From Streptomyces sp. GC420 (lineage in GTDB: Bacteria; Actinomycetota; Actinomycetes; Streptomycetales; Streptomycetaceae), in the NCBI RefSeq assembly GCF_009916105.1, contig NZ_JAAAXQ010000015.1, positions 1 to 42,295 on the forward strand: DNA of 42,295 nucleotides, given 5' to 3'. The translations under genes were made by a program, and so were the position numbers. Below, in pieces: positions 22,756 to 31,756 of this stretch; the first letter of the stretch is position 1, and each line of letters starts with the position of its first letter. The notes below the pieces were generated by a model, which saw nothing but the letters and a program-made list of their open reading frames with translations, was not told the origin of the DNA and made no database searches.

Positions 22756-23499
22756 TCAGTTCCAGGTGATCGCGGACTTCTCCCGCCACAGTTCCAGCAG
22801 TGAGCCGTCACCCGTGACCTTCAGCCCCGAGTCGTCGGCCCGGTTCCACAGCGCGAGATAGACCCGCTCCGCCGGGCCGCTGAGTTCGCAGTCGGCGGGA
22901 CCCTGAGCGGTCCTGACGGTCGTCGGTGCGGTGCCCGACAGCCGCGTCGACCACACCGCGTCCGCGTCGTCGACCCGTACCCGGAACACCCTGGGTTCCT
23001 CGGTGCGTACCCGGCTCCTGTCCCGGGCGTGGAAGGATTGCAGCAGCTCGTCGATCCCGTCGAGCGCGAAAGAGGTCCCGACCGGTGACACCGCGCCACC
23101 AAGCGCCGCCTCGGCGTCCACGCGGTGCACCGTCGTCTCGTGCGCCTGCCGCCGTGCCCAGAAGCCCAGGGGGGTGGGGGCCGGCAGGAACGTCCAGCAC
23201 TCCAGATCCGCCGGCGCCTCGCGCAGGGCCGTCACCAGCAGCCCGTGCCCTTCGCGGAACCAGTCCAGCAGCTCCGCGCCGTCCAGGTCCGGCTCGCCGC
23301 CGTCCGGCTGGTACTTCCGGTGCCCCTCCGCCACGAAGGTCGTCGCCCAGCGGTGCACCATCCCGGTGTGCCGCAGCAGGTCCCTCACCCGCCAGCCGGG
23401 GCAGGTGGGCACCTCGGCCCCCGGGCCGGCCCGCTCCGCCGCGGTGGCCAGCAACCGTCCCTCGCACTCCAGGACTTCGACGTACTCGGCGGTCTCCAT
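22756..23499 (-). CDS. Mycothiol-dependent maleylpyruvate isomerase family protein (TIGR03083)
   Basis: A 247-aa protein of the DinB-like/TIGR03083 family. The metal-binding bundle is seen as RVRDLLRHTGMVHRWATTFV (His) and RRQAHETTVHRVDAEAALG (His-Glu and His), the usual triad. VPTCPGW precedes it, and a C-terminal domain follows with STRLSG and YLALWNR. Members act with mycothiol, the thiol of actinobacteria, in isomerisation or conjugation. The start is ATG 23499 (METAEYVEVLE); no strong SD, so a leaderless transcript is possible. Confidence 0.9.
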   Translation of the reverse strand: METAEYVEVLECEGRLLATAAERAGPGAEVPTCPGWRVRDLLRHTGMVHRWATTFVAEGHRKYQPDGGEPDLDGAELLDWFREGHGLLVTALREAPADLECWTFLPAPTPLGFWARRQAHETTVHRVDAEAALGGAVSPVGTSFALDGIDELLQSFHARDRSRVRTEEPRVFRVRVDDADAVWSTRLSGTAPTTVRTAQGPADCELSGPAERVYLALWNRADDSGLKVTGDGSLLELWREKSAITWN

Positions 23500-23600
23500 G
23501 CCGGAGATTGTGCCCGAACGGTCCGGACGGCCCGGACGCCCCCCCGGAGGTTCCCGAAAATCCCGAAGTCCCCCGGAGATCCCTCGGGTGGCGCCCGAGG

Positions 23601-23954
23601 TCAGGCGCCCTGAGGGTGGTGGCGGACCGCACCCGCCGGGCCGCGCAGGTACCTCAGCACCGATCCGATCAGCAGCGACTGGACGAGTACGGACACGGCG
23701 ACCGCGACGTACAGGAGCCAGTGCGGGGCCTCCGCGCCGCCCCAGAGCAGCTGCTCGGCGCCGAAGAAGAGGAACAGCGTCGGCGAGGCCAGCGCGAGCA
23801 GGTAGACCCCGGCGAACGAGGCGTCCGCGTGATCGACGAAAAGCGTGTCGAACACGAGGAACAGTGTGGCCGCCGCCACCAGTCCCAGGTACACCATCGA
23901 GGCGGGATTTCCGAAGGTCAGCCGTGCCAGGCCGTGCAGTCGTCGCGTGTTCAC
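23601..23954 (-). CDS. Small membrane protein (SCO4225-like)
   Basis: A 117-aa protein with three or four hydrophobic segments: ASMVYLGLVAAATLFLVFDT, FAGVYLLALASPTLFLFFG and WLLYVAVAVSVLVQSLLIGS. It resembles the SCO4225 family of Streptomyces. GTG 23954 is preferred because GGGGG lies 7 nt before it; the ATGs at 23960 and 23990 are alternatives, the former only 1 nt from the G-tract. Function unknown. Confidence 0.75.
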   Translation of the reverse strand: MNTRRLHGLARLTFGNPASMVYLGLVAAATLFLVFDTLFVDHADASFAGVYLLALASPTLFLFFGAEQLLWGGAEAPHWLLYVAVAVSVLVQSLLIGSVLRYLRGPAGAVRHHPQGA

Positions 23955-24231
23955 CGTCATACCCCCATGCGGTCGGTCGTGTCCTCCCATGGTGGGCCCG
24001 ACCGGGGGCGCGTGCCTGAGTACGGCTACTCAGTCCCGATGGGTACCGGCCTGGGCGACCGCGCCCGGCGCGGCGACCCGGACACGACGGCGGGGTGTGG
24101 ACCACGCGGCCGAAGGCGCGTCCGCCGAGGGCGGAGTACCGGGCTCGCCGCGACCCGGGGCCGCGAAAGGGCGGGGGCGGCGGTCCTGCCGCCGCGCCCG
24201 CCCGGTACTCCCGAGTCCCCCGGTCCGGCTC

Positions 24232-24408
24232 TCAGTCCTCGGAGGCGCTCCGCTGGCGTACGACGACGAGAAAGGCGTCCGTCTCGAGTTCCATCACGAC
24301 CTCGGCCGGCACGCCCGCGACGCGCTGGGCCGCCGCGAACTCCTCGGCCGGCCATGATCCGCGGGGCCCGCCCGCCGGGAACCGTTTCAGCACCACATCG
24401 CCCGCCAA
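24232..24408 (-). CDS. Small conserved hypothetical protein
   Basis: A 58-aa open frame from TTG 24408 with GGAGG 6 nt upstream, beginning AGDVVLKRFPAGGPRGSWPA and continuing EEFAAAQRVAGVPAEVVMEL to a TGA. The composition is balanced, unlike shadow frames here. It looks like a short cytosolic protein seen in Streptomyces, but I cannot give a function. A GTG at 24423 is an alternative start. Confidence 0.6.
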   Translation of the reverse strand: MAGDVVLKRFPAGGPRGSWPAEEFAAAQRVAGVPAEVVMELETDAFLVVVRQRSASED

Positions 24409-24594
24409 TTGGCACCTCCGCACACCTTCTCCGACCGCACCGGGCAGCCACGGAGGCTCTGGTTCTCTACCACGCCACCCGGTGATGACGTCGAGATAAT
24501 GCCATGTCGCAGCCGCCGATGGCCGGAATCCCTCTATGGGGTTAATGACACTCGACGGGCCGGGGCGGTTCCGGTGAGGTTCGCCGTTGCGGGC

Positions 24595-25254
24595 TCAGCG
24601 CCGCCGCTCCAGAGCCGTGCGGACCAGCGCGGCGGCGAGAAGGTGTGATTCGTCCTTGTTCGTCAGGGCGGCGAGCCGGTCCGGATCCCGGGGAAGGCCG
24701 AGGCGCTCGGCTCCCTGGAGCGCCTTGCCGTCGAAGAAGGGCGCCACCTCGGGCCAGACCCCCTGCGCCTCGCGGAGGAAGATGTCCGCGCCGGTCGGCC
24801 CGATGCCCGGTACCTTGCGCAGCAGGGCGCGCATGCCGTCCCGGTCGCCGTCCGCCGCCGAGCGCAGTCTGCGCAGATCGCCGCCGAACTCTTCCAGGAC
24901 CAGTTCGGCGCCCGCGCCGAGCCGGGTGGCCGTGCTCTCGTCGTAACGCCGGTAGCCGCCCTCGCCGAGGGCGTCCACGCGCTGCTGCCACGAGGCGTCC
25001 GCCATACGGCGCGGGGAACGCAGGCCCGCGTCGAACAGGGCGCGGGCCGAGGCCGCCGCCACCGAGGCGCGGATCCGTGTGCTGGACAGACAGGCCAGGA
25101 CGAGCAGTTGACAGAGCGGCTGGGGAGTGTCGCGCAGCTTGATGCCCGCGTCGTCGGCGTACGTACGCCCCTTGGCGTCCAGCAGTTCCCGGACCGTGTG
25201 CCGCGCCTTCTCGCCGGCCCGGTCCTCCTGTGCCTGATTCCGTTCCCGTGACAT
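24595..25254 (-). CDS. HhH-GPD-like DNA-repair protein (endonuclease III superfamily)
   Basis: A 219-aa protein resembling base-excision DNA glycosylases: PQPLCQLLVLACLSSTRIRA in the helical core, the helix-hairpin-helix LLRKVPGIGPTGADIFLREA and the long C-terminal helices. The four Cys of the iron-sulfur cluster of endonuclease III are absent, and the catalytic Lys at the hairpin is not obvious, so activity is uncertain. ATG 25254 is the start. It is divergent from the ROK regulator gene with about 200 bp between. Confidence 0.8.
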   Translation of the reverse strand: MSRERNQAQEDRAGEKARHTVRELLDAKGRTYADDAGIKLRDTPQPLCQLLVLACLSSTRIRASVAAASARALFDAGLRSPRRMADASWQQRVDALGEGGYRRYDESTATRLGAGAELVLEEFGGDLRRLRSAADGDRDGMRALLRKVPGIGPTGADIFLREAQGVWPEVAPFFDGKALQGAERLGLPRDPDRLAALTNKDESHLLAAALVRTALERRR

Positions 25255-25458
25255 GGCCGCGCGTCCTGGTTCCGGCTCGGTGCGTCCTGCCGCGTTGCAC
25301 CGCCGTGTGCCCAGGAGAGCGCACGTGTTCTTGCGGTGCCCCCCGGTGGCGGTGCGCCGCGTTCCACGTCTTGGCCCGGTACCCCCGCGGTGGGGCGCGA
25401 AACGGCTTCGCCCGACCGGGCCGCCGTGCCGTGCGCGGATCATGGGAGACTCGCCCCC

Positions 25459-26739
25459 ATGAACGGGAAGGCGACAACGAAGCGGACGAAGCTGGAGAGA
25501 GGCCGCGGGGCACTCGGCCCGGCGCTGGAACTCGTCCACACCGGCCGCGCGCCCACCCGCGCCGTACTCACCGCCGAGCTGGGCGTCACCCGCGCGACGG
25601 CGGGCGCCGTCGCCGCCGAACTGGAGGCGCTCGGTCTGATCCGCGTCGACTCGAGACCCGGCGCCGCGGCCGGCTCCCAGGGCCGTCCCTCGCACCGGCT
25701 CGCCCTCGAGGAATCGGGTCCCGTCGTGCTCGCCGCCCAGGTGCACGCCGACGGATTCCGGGCCGCCCTGGTGGGTCTCGGCGGCCGGATCGTTGCCACG
25801 GTGCCCGGCTGCGAGGCAGTCGAGGCGGACCCCGCGCAGGCTCTCGGCGCCGTCGTCGAGGCGGGCGCGGCACTGCTGAGCGAGACCGGACGCCGCTGTG
25901 TGGGCGCCGGCCTCGCCGTGCCCTCGGCCGTCGCCGAGCCCGACGGCACGGCGCTCAATCCGCTGCACGTGGCCTGGCCCGCCGGCGCGCCGGTGCGCCG
26001 GATCTTCGCCGAGCGCGTGCGCGCGGCGGGGCTGGACGTGCCCGCCTTCACCGGGAACGACGTCAACCTGGCGGCGCTCGCCGAGCACCGCCACGGAGCC
26101 GGACGCGGGTCGAGGCACCTGCTGTGCGTGGCCACGGGCCACAGGGGTGTCGGCGGCGCGCTGGTGCTCGACGGGCGGCTGCACACCGGAAGCTCGGGGC
26201 TCGCCCTCGAGGTCGGTCACCTCACCGTCAACCCTGAGGGCCGGCCCTGCCACTGCGGCAGCCGCGGCTGCCTGGACGTCGAGGCCGACCCGCTGGCCTT
26301 CCTCACCGCGGCCGGGCGTGAACCCGGCCCCGAGGTGTCGCTGCTCCAGCAGGCGCGCGATCTGCTCCGCACGGAGTGCGCGGATCCCTCGGCGCGCAGG
26401 GCGACCCGGGAGCTCATCGACCGGCTCGGCCTCGGGCTCGCCGGACTGGTGAACATCCTCAACCCGGACCGCATCATCCTGGGCGGACTGCACCGTGAAC
26501 TGCTGGCCGCGGACCCGCAGCGGCTCCATGCCGTGGTCGCGGACCGCAGCCTGTGGGGCCGGCGGGCCGGGGGAGTCGCCGGAGCGGAACTCGGCGGAGT
26601 GCCCATCCTGCCGTGCACGCTGGACCACAACAGCCTGGTGGGTGCCGCCGAACTCGCCTGGCAGCCGGTGCTCGACGACCCGCTGGGCGCCCTCACGGGG
26701 CAGGACTCCGGTGCGCAAGGGGCGGCGCGGGAGTCCTGA
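25459..26739 (+). CDS. ROK-family transcriptional regulator (NagC/XylR type)
   Basis: A 426-aa protein. Residues 10-75 are an HTH domain: RGALGPALELVHTGRAPTRA, then LTAELGVTRATAGAVAAELE. The rest is a ROK domain with GVGGALVLDGRLHTGSSGLA, EVGHLTVNPEGRPCHCGSRG and CLDVEAD (zinc Cys motif). The N-terminal phosphate loop of kinases (DxGGT) is missing, fitting a regulator. ATG 25459 follows GGGAG. It likely senses a sugar, but no target gene or operator is recognised here. Confidence 0.9.
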   Translation: MNGKATTKRTKLERGRGALGPALELVHTGRAPTRAVLTAELGVTRATAGAVAAELEALGLIRVDSRPGAAAGSQGRPSHRLALEESGPVVLAAQVHADGFRAALVGLGGRIVATVPGCEAVEADPAQALGAVVEAGAALLSETGRRCVGAGLAVPSAVAEPDGTALNPLHVAWPAGAPVRRIFAERVRAAGLDVPAFTGNDVNLAALAEHRHGAGRGSRHLLCVATGHRGVGGALVLDGRLHTGSSGLALEVGHLTVNPEGRPCHCGSRGCLDVEADPLAFLTAAGREPGPEVSLLQQARDLLRTECADPSARRATRELIDRLGLGLAGLVNILNPDRIILGGLHRELLAADPQRLHAVVADRSLWGRRAGGVAGAELGGVPILPCTLDHNSLVGAAELAWQPVLDDPLGALTGQDSGAQGAARES

Positions 26740-27523
26740 GCGTCCTCGCCTCCCGCGGCGCCCTCCGGGCGGTTCCGGCGGGCGGCGGCCTCTGTCCCGG
26801 TCGCGCCCACGAATAGCGGCCGACCCTCGGTCCCGGCCCTCGATCCGTGAGACCCGCCGCCCGCAACGAACGTCTCGCGGGCCGGTGGACACCGCGCCGG
26901 CCGATTCCGGCCGCCGGGCGGCACGGCCCCCGGGAGTCAGCGCGCGAGAGGCGACCAGGGGTGCCACGGGTGCCCGAGCGCCGGCGCCCGCCGCCGGAGT
27001 GCACCGCGAGCAGCGGATCCACGGCACGCACCGCGCGGCGGCCGGGACCTCTCGTCGGACGCCGGGGCACACCGGTCCTGTCCCGCTGCCTGCCTCGGGC
27101 AGGGGCGACCCGTCCGCGCGCGGAGACATGCGCATGCGGTACCCGACTTGCTCGCCGCCGCCCTTCCGCCGCTGTGGGACGGCCCCGGTGTCCGCCCCGT
27201 CTCATGCGCCCCGCGTCGTGCGTGGTGCGTCGGGCGTGGCCCGTGGGGAGGCTCGCGTGGCCGTGTGCGGGAGCGCCGACGCGGCAGGGACCGGCCTCGT
27301 GGGCGAGGCCGGTCGGGTGGCGCACCGCAGGCAGGCGGGAGTCTGCGAGGGTCGGCCGAATCCGGGGCCGGGGGAAGTGGTTCATCGCCTCGGAGCCGGT
27401 CCGCGGACGGAACCGGCGTACGGGTTCACCGGGGACCCGGACCGGTGTGGCGGGCGGTGGCCGCGTTCCGCGCCGGGTGGACGCGCGGCGGTGCCCGGGG
27501 GCCGTGCCGCGCGTCCTGGCCGG
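26740..27523. other. Large intergenic region, no gene recognised
   Basis: The 784-bp gap lies between two convergent genes, the ROK regulator and the anti-sigma-like ATPase. Open frames run through it on both strands but they are Arg/Pro/Gly-rich, without a ribosome site or known motif. I see no inverted repeat of note. It could hold decayed sequence. Confidence 0.5.
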
Positions 27524-28060
27524 TCAGCCCGTGAGGGTCGACCGGGCGGCGGTGCGCGCGTGAGCGGGCTCCGCCAGGGCGTCGAGTTCGGCGTCCGCGA
27601 AGGGGCCCGCGGTCGCCGCGCCGTACAAGGGGCTCTTGTGCGGCGTGCGGGTGGGAGTGGTGTGGGTCGGCGCGGGAAGGGTGAACCATACGATCTTCCC
27701 GCCCTCGCCCTGCGGCTTCACGCCCCAGCTCTCGCTGACGGCCGCTATGAGTGCGAGCCCCCGGCCTGTGGTGGCCATCGGGTCCGCGGGACGGAACTCC
27801 GGCAGTCGCGGGTCGTGGTCGCGCACCGAGACCGTCAGCCGGTCGAGCAGGAGCTCGATCTCCACGGTGCAGTGCTTGTCCGGTTCCGCGTGCCGGTGGA
27901 CATTGCTCAACAGCTCGGTGACACCGAGCGTGGCGAGCTCGATCAGAGAATCCAGATGCCAGTAGCGCAGTTGCGCAGAAACGATTCTGCGGACCTGGCC
28001 GATCCGCGACGGCAGGGCCTGGAGCTCCACCGTGCAGTGCCTGCTTGGCTTGCTGATCAC
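27524..28060 (-). CDS. ATP-binding protein (HATPase, SpoIIE/anti-sigma-factor-like)
   Basis: A 178-aa GHKL ATPase of the RsbW-like class in Streptomyces, which often inhibits sigma factors. The N box is in LGVTELLSNVHRHAEPDKHC, the G1 box in SVRDHDPRLPEF and the G2 box in TTGRGLALIAAVSESWG. The C-terminal 50 residues are Pro/Thr/Ala-rich. GTG 28060 follows GGGGAG with 8-nt spacing. A partner sigma factor or anti-anti-sigma is not adjacent. Two BldD-like boxes lie about 130 bp upstream. Confidence 0.88.
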   Translation of the reverse strand: MISKPSRHCTVELQALPSRIGQVRRIVSAQLRYWHLDSLIELATLGVTELLSNVHRHAEPDKHCTVEIELLLDRLTVSVRDHDPRLPEFRPADPMATTGRGLALIAAVSESWGVKPQGEGGKIVWFTLPAPTHTTPTRTPHKSPLYGAATAGPFADAELDALAEPAHARTAARSTLTG

Positions 28061-28187
28061 GGCTGCGACTCCCCGAATTGAGTTCCGGACGACGCATCCA
28101 GCAGTGGCGCCTGCTGCTGGGGTTTTCCCGCCGGTGGCGGGGGTTCGGCGGTGGCCTGGTTCGCAGAGTCACCATCCATAAACCCTC

Positions 28188-28218
28188 AGTGAGGTTACTT
28201 CAGAGTGAGTCAGTGACT
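28188..28218. promoter_or_regulatory. Two BldD-like boxes upstream of the ATP-binding protein gene
   Basis: AGTGAGGTTACT (28188-28199) and AGTCAGTGACT (28208-28218) both fit AGTNA-N(m)-TNACT, the BldD palindrome. They lie just beyond the 3' end of the small gene at 28241 and upstream of the minus-strand ATPase gene, probably in its promoter. No direct proof of BldD binding is possible here. Confidence 0.45.
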
Positions 28219-28240
28219 ACGGATCCGCAACTCGCGGCTT

Positions 28241-28558
28241 TCAGCCCCTGCTGTCCTGGCTCTCCCGGACGGTCTCCAGGAAGCGGTCGGCGGTCTCCTC
28301 GCCGTCGTGCCGGGGCTCGCGCTGTCCCATCGTCAGCCGGTAGCGCGTGCCGTTGACGTGCGCCACCGTGCTGTCCTCCCCGGCGAACCAGGCTTTCGCC
28401 GCGCTGACCTCGCGCAGCGGGGCGCTGTCGATCTCGCGCCCGTTGCTGGTGAGCAGTCTCAGCCGGCCGTCCTTGATGAGGACCTGCCCGGCCCTGGTCA
28501 GTGAGCGCGGCCACCGCTCGATCCGCACTCCCGTCGCGTTGAACTCCGGTTCCGCCAT
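28241..28558 (-). CDS. Conserved hypothetical protein (105 aa)
   Basis: A 105-aa protein from ATG 28558: FNATGVRIERWPRSLTRAGQ, IKDGRLRLLTSNGREIDSAP, KAWFAGEDSTVAHVNGTRYR. The short beta strands suggest a PH-like or barrel fold of about 100 residues, a pattern I know from several Streptomyces small proteins (BldB relatives are similar in size), but the family is not certain. It lies upstream of the ATPase on the same strand, 180 bp away, with an independent promoter between. Confidence 0.75.
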   Translation of the reverse strand: MAEPEFNATGVRIERWPRSLTRAGQVLIKDGRLRLLTSNGREIDSAPLREVSAAKAWFAGEDSTVAHVNGTRYRLTMGQREPRHDGEETADRFLETVRESQDSRG

Positions 28559-28777
28559 GCCGGTTCCGCCCCCTTCGCACCCCGGGTGCCTCTTCCCCAC
28601 CCACGACTGTACGACCGCACTCGCGAGTCCTGTTGGGCAGTCTGCCCGCGCTGAGGGGCGCACGCCAGGGCGCATGGGGGAGCGAATGGCTTATGGATAC
28701 CCAAAGTAAATGTTTGCGCAGGTGAGGGGCCTACAGTGGCAGGGTGACGGGTGAGTGGGACCAGTGAGGAGCGCACG

Positions 28778-29944
28778 GTGAGCAGCACCATGGAAAACGC
28801 AGGGAGCATGGGGCGCGAGCACACCGGCGGAGCCATGCCCACCATGGACGTGGACCGCAGCGACATCGAGTACCGCGTCTGGCTGAAGGAGGCGGTGCGC
28901 AGGGTCCAAGCCGATGCCAACCGGTCGGCCGACACCCATCTGCTGCGCTTCCCGCTGCCCGAACGGTGGGGGATCGACCTGTACTTGAAGGACGAGTCCA
29001 CCCACCCCACGGGCAGCCTCAAGCACCGGCTCGCCCGCTCCCTCTTCCTCTACGCGCTCTGCAACGGCTGGATCCGCCCGGGCAAGCCGGTCATCGAGGC
29101 GTCCAGCGGTTCGACGGCCGTCTCGGAGGCGTACTTCGCCAAGCTGATCGGGGTCCCCTTCGTCGCCGTCATGCCGCGCACCACCAGCGCCGAGAAGTGC
29201 CGGCTCATCGAATTCCACGGCGGCCAGTGCCACTTCGTCGACGACCCGCGGGTCATCTACGCCGAGTCGGCCGCCCTCGCCGAGCGGACCGGCGGGCACT
29301 ACATGGACCAGTTCACCTACGCCGAGCGGGCCACCGACTGGCGCGGGAACAACAACATCGCCGAGTCGGTCTACCAGCAGCTGCGGCTGGAGCGCTATCC
29401 GGAACCCGCATGGATCGTCGCCACCGCGGGCACCGGCGGCACCTCCGCCACCATCGCCCGCTACGTCCACTACATGCAGTACGACACCCGGATCTGTGTC
29501 GCCGACCCCGAGAACTCCTGCTTCTTCGACGGCTGGACCAAGGGCGACCCGGACGCCACCAGCGACAGCGGCTCCCGGATCGAGGGCATCGGACGCCCCC
29601 GTATGGAACCCAGCTTCCTGCCCGGGGCCATCGACCGCATGATGCGGGTGCCCGACGCGGCGAGCGTGGCCGCCGTGCGTGCCCTGGAAACGGTCCTGGG
29701 CCGCAAGGCCGGCGGCTCCACCGGGACCGGACTGTGGAGCGCCTTCAAGATCGTCGCGGAGATGGTCGCCGAGGGGCGCACGGGCAGTGTCGTCACCCTG
29801 CTGTGCGATCCGGGCGACCGCTACCTGGACAAGTACTACTCCGACGCCTGGCTCGCGGAGCAGGGGCTGGACATCGCCCCGTACACCGAGGCCGTCAGAA
29901 CTCTGCTGGCCACGGGCGTGTGGCCCGAGGCCGTCACCGGCTGA
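28778..29944 (+). CDS. PLP-dependent cysteine desulfhydrase/cysteine-synthase family (Cds1-like)
   Basis: A 388-aa fold-type II PLP enzyme. [20 protein letters not shown] carries the Schiff-base Lys, [20 protein letters not shown] the phosphate/substrate-carboxylate Asn-like loop, [17 protein letters not shown] the glycine-rich PLP-phosphate cradle, and [15 protein letters not shown] the C-terminal Ser/Thr loop. It matches the Cds1 (Rv3684) kind, which degrades cysteine to pyruvate, ammonia and sulfide; a synthase role is possible. GTG 28778 with GAGGAG 6 nt upstream is the start. The first 25 residues are a variable Ser/Gly-rich extension. Confidence 0.88.
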   Translation: MSSTMENAGSMGREHTGGAMPTMDVDRSDIEYRVWLKEAVRRVQADANRSADTHLLRFPLPERWGIDLYLKDESTHPTGSLKHRLARSLFLYALCNGWIRPGKPVIEASSGSTAVSEAYFAKLIGVPFVAVMPRTTSAEKCRLIEFHGGQCHFVDDPRVIYAESAALAERTGGHYMDQFTYAERATDWRGNNNIAESVYQQLRLERYPEPAWIVATAGTGGTSATIARYVHYMQYDTRICVADPENSCFFDGWTKGDPDATSDSGSRIEGIGRPRMEPSFLPGAIDRMMRVPDAASVAAVRALETVLGRKAGGSTGTGLWSAFKIVAEMVAEGRTGSVVTLLCDPGDRYLDKYYSDAWLAEQGLDIAPYTEAVRTLLATGVWPEAVTG

Positions 29945-29974
29945 CACGGGAACCGCCTCGAACGGGCACGACCT

Positions 29975-29991
29975 CCCGCGGGCACCGCGGG
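29975..29991 (+). terminator. Terminator after the Cds1-like gene
   Basis: CCCGCGG (29975-29981) pairs perfectly with CCGCGGG (29985-29991) around GCA, 30 bp after the stop. Confidence 0.55.
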
Positions 29992-30087
29992 TATCCGTAC
30001 CACCCGGCGCGGGGATCGTCCGGCACAGGCACAGGCAGTCGCTGCCGTACGAGACCGCCGGAACGGGTCCGGCCGTGCCCGGCGGCC

Positions 30088-30567
30088 TCAGGCCCGGGCG
30101 GAGGCCAGTCGCCGTTCCAGGTTGCGGGCAGCGTCCCGGAAGGAACGGTGGATGCCGGGCCGGGCGAGCCGCGCGGCGAGACGGAACCCGCGCGGGCCGT
30201 CTACGGCGAAGGTCCAGTGCAGACGGGTCCCGGTGCCGGCCGGCTCCAGATCCCAGTCCTCCACCCAGGCCCGCGCACCCGGCACGTTGGTCTCGTCGAT
30301 CCGGTACGCGTAGCGCCGGGCGGGCTCGGAGACGATCACGGTCTCCAGGAACCGGGTGCCGCCCACGAGCCGGATCTCACGGCGGGCACCGCCGTCCAGC
30401 GGCCTGGCCCGCCGCACCGCCGTGAACCACCGCGGCCACGCCTCGGTCTCCTCCGCCAGCGCCCGGTACACGGCCTCCGGCGGCGCGGAGAGCACGGCGG
30501 TGAAGAGCAGACGCACCGGAGCGTTCTCGGCGAATTCGGGCCCTGCGGTACGCAGTCGGTGTGCCAT
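30088..30567 (-). CDS. SRPBCC (START/Bet v1-like) family protein
   Basis: A 159-aa polyketide-cyclase/dehydrase-like protein. The helix-grip fold is seen from VRLLFTAVLSAPPEAVYRAL, AWPRWFTAVRRARP, then GARREIRLVGGTRFLETVIV, WDLEPAGTGTRLHWTFAVDG and the closing long helix RSFRDAARNLERRLA. These proteins bind a hydrophobic small molecule. ATG 30567 follows GGAGG. The DeoR regulator lies upstream on the same strand (85 bp gap) but co-transcription is uncertain. Confidence 0.88.
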   Translation of the reverse strand: MAHRLRTAGPEFAENAPVRLLFTAVLSAPPEAVYRALAEETEAWPRWFTAVRRARPLDGGARREIRLVGGTRFLETVIVSEPARRYAYRIDETNVPGARAWVEDWDLEPAGTGTRLHWTFAVDGPRGFRLAARLARPGIHRSFRDAARNLERRLASARA

Positions 30568-30652
30568 GGAGGTGCGCCTCCGGGAGTCGGGGTCAGGTGC
30601 CGGGACCGGCGGGCCGCACCCTATCTGCCGGGCCGTCACCTGTCAGGGTGCC

Positions 30653-31504
30653 TCACACGCCGACGGTGTCCCCGGGGCCGGATTCCTCCCCGGCCACCAC
30701 CAGGCGCGGCAGGTGCTCCGCGATCTGCGCCCTGGCCTCGGCGGGCAGCCCCGCGTCCGTGACGAGGGCGTCGACCTCCTCCAACGTGGCGAAGGAACTC
30801 AACCCCACCGTGCCCCACTTGGTGTGGTCGGCCACCACGACCACCCGGCGCGCCGACCGCACGAACCGCCGGTTGGTCTCGGCCTCCGCGAGGTTCGGCG
30901 TGGACAGTCCCGCCTCCACGGATATGCCGTGCACGCCGAGGAACAGCACGTCGAAGTGCAGGGAACGGATCGCCTGGTCGGCGACCGGACCCACCAGCGA
31001 GTCGGAGGGAGTGCGCACCCCGCCGGTGAGCACCACCGTCGCCACCCCCGGGCGCGGACCGCCCGCCGCGGCGCCGCTGCGCTGGGCGGTGTGGAAGACA
31101 TCGGCGACCCGCACCGAATTGGTGACCACCGTCAGGTCCGGCACATCCACCAGGTGATGCGCCAGCGCGTACGTCGTCGTACCGCCCGAGAGCGCGATCG
31201 CGCTGCCCGGCACCACCATGGCGGCCGCCGCCTTGGCGATGTCCTCCTTGGCGCTCAGCTCCATGCTGGACTTCGCCTCGAAGCCGGGCTCGTGGGTGCT
31301 GGCCTCCATCACCGGCACCGCGCCGCCGTGCACCTTCTCGATCATGCCCTGCCGGGCCAGCGCGTCGAGGTCCCGGCGGACGGTCATGTCGGAGACATTG
31401 AGCTTCCGGGTGAGTTCGTTGACCCGTACCCCGCCACGCCGCCTGACCTCGTCGAGGATCAGGGCGCGGCGCTGCTCCGCGAGGAGGTTCTGGTTCTCGC
31501 TCAC
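30653..31504 (-). CDS. DeoR/GlpR-family transcriptional regulator
   Basis: A 283-aa DeoR regulator. The HTH is VRVNELTRKLNVSDMTVRRD followed by LDALARQGMIEKVHGGAVPV. The C-terminal DeoRC sensor domain shows IALSGGTTTYALAHHL, LTVVTNSVRVADVF, TGGVRTPSDSLVGPVA and VVVADHTKWGTVGLSSFA, where a phosphorylated sugar is bound. GTG 31504 is the start; ATG 31558 is an in-frame alternative with little support. Its targets are not apparent; no sugar transport or kinase gene is adjacent. Confidence 0.9.
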   Translation of the reverse strand: MSENQNLLAEQRRALILDEVRRRGGVRVNELTRKLNVSDMTVRRDLDALARQGMIEKVHGGAVPVMEASTHEPGFEAKSSMELSAKEDIAKAAAAMVVPGSAIALSGGTTTYALAHHLVDVPDLTVVTNSVRVADVFHTAQRSGAAAGGPRPGVATVVLTGGVRTPSDSLVGPVADQAIRSLHFDVLFLGVHGISVEAGLSTPNLAEAETNRRFVRSARRVVVVADHTKWGTVGLSSFATLEEVDALVTDAGLPAEARAQIAEHLPRLVVAGEESGPGDTVGV

Positions 31505-31756
31505 GCCCGGTCGGGTCCTTTCCGATGCTGACGGCGGGTGAAGGGCTCTCATCCTCCCATGCGGGCCGCGTGGCCGCCGCACCGGTGGACAGCGATCGGC
31601 CGCGCGTACGAAAGGGGGAGCAACCGGTGGCGGGAGGGGTGCGGATTCGCGGCCGTCCCGACATCCTGGGTCCAGCCACGAGCGGACATGTGGCGAATAC
31701 TCGTACGACGAGTCCGCACGGGGCGGATCCGTACATCGGGGGAAGGGCGCAGAGCA

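Noticed and set aside
26740..27523. Possible genes in the 784-bp gap
   Set aside because: Frames on both strands lack ribosome sites, balanced composition or any family motif.
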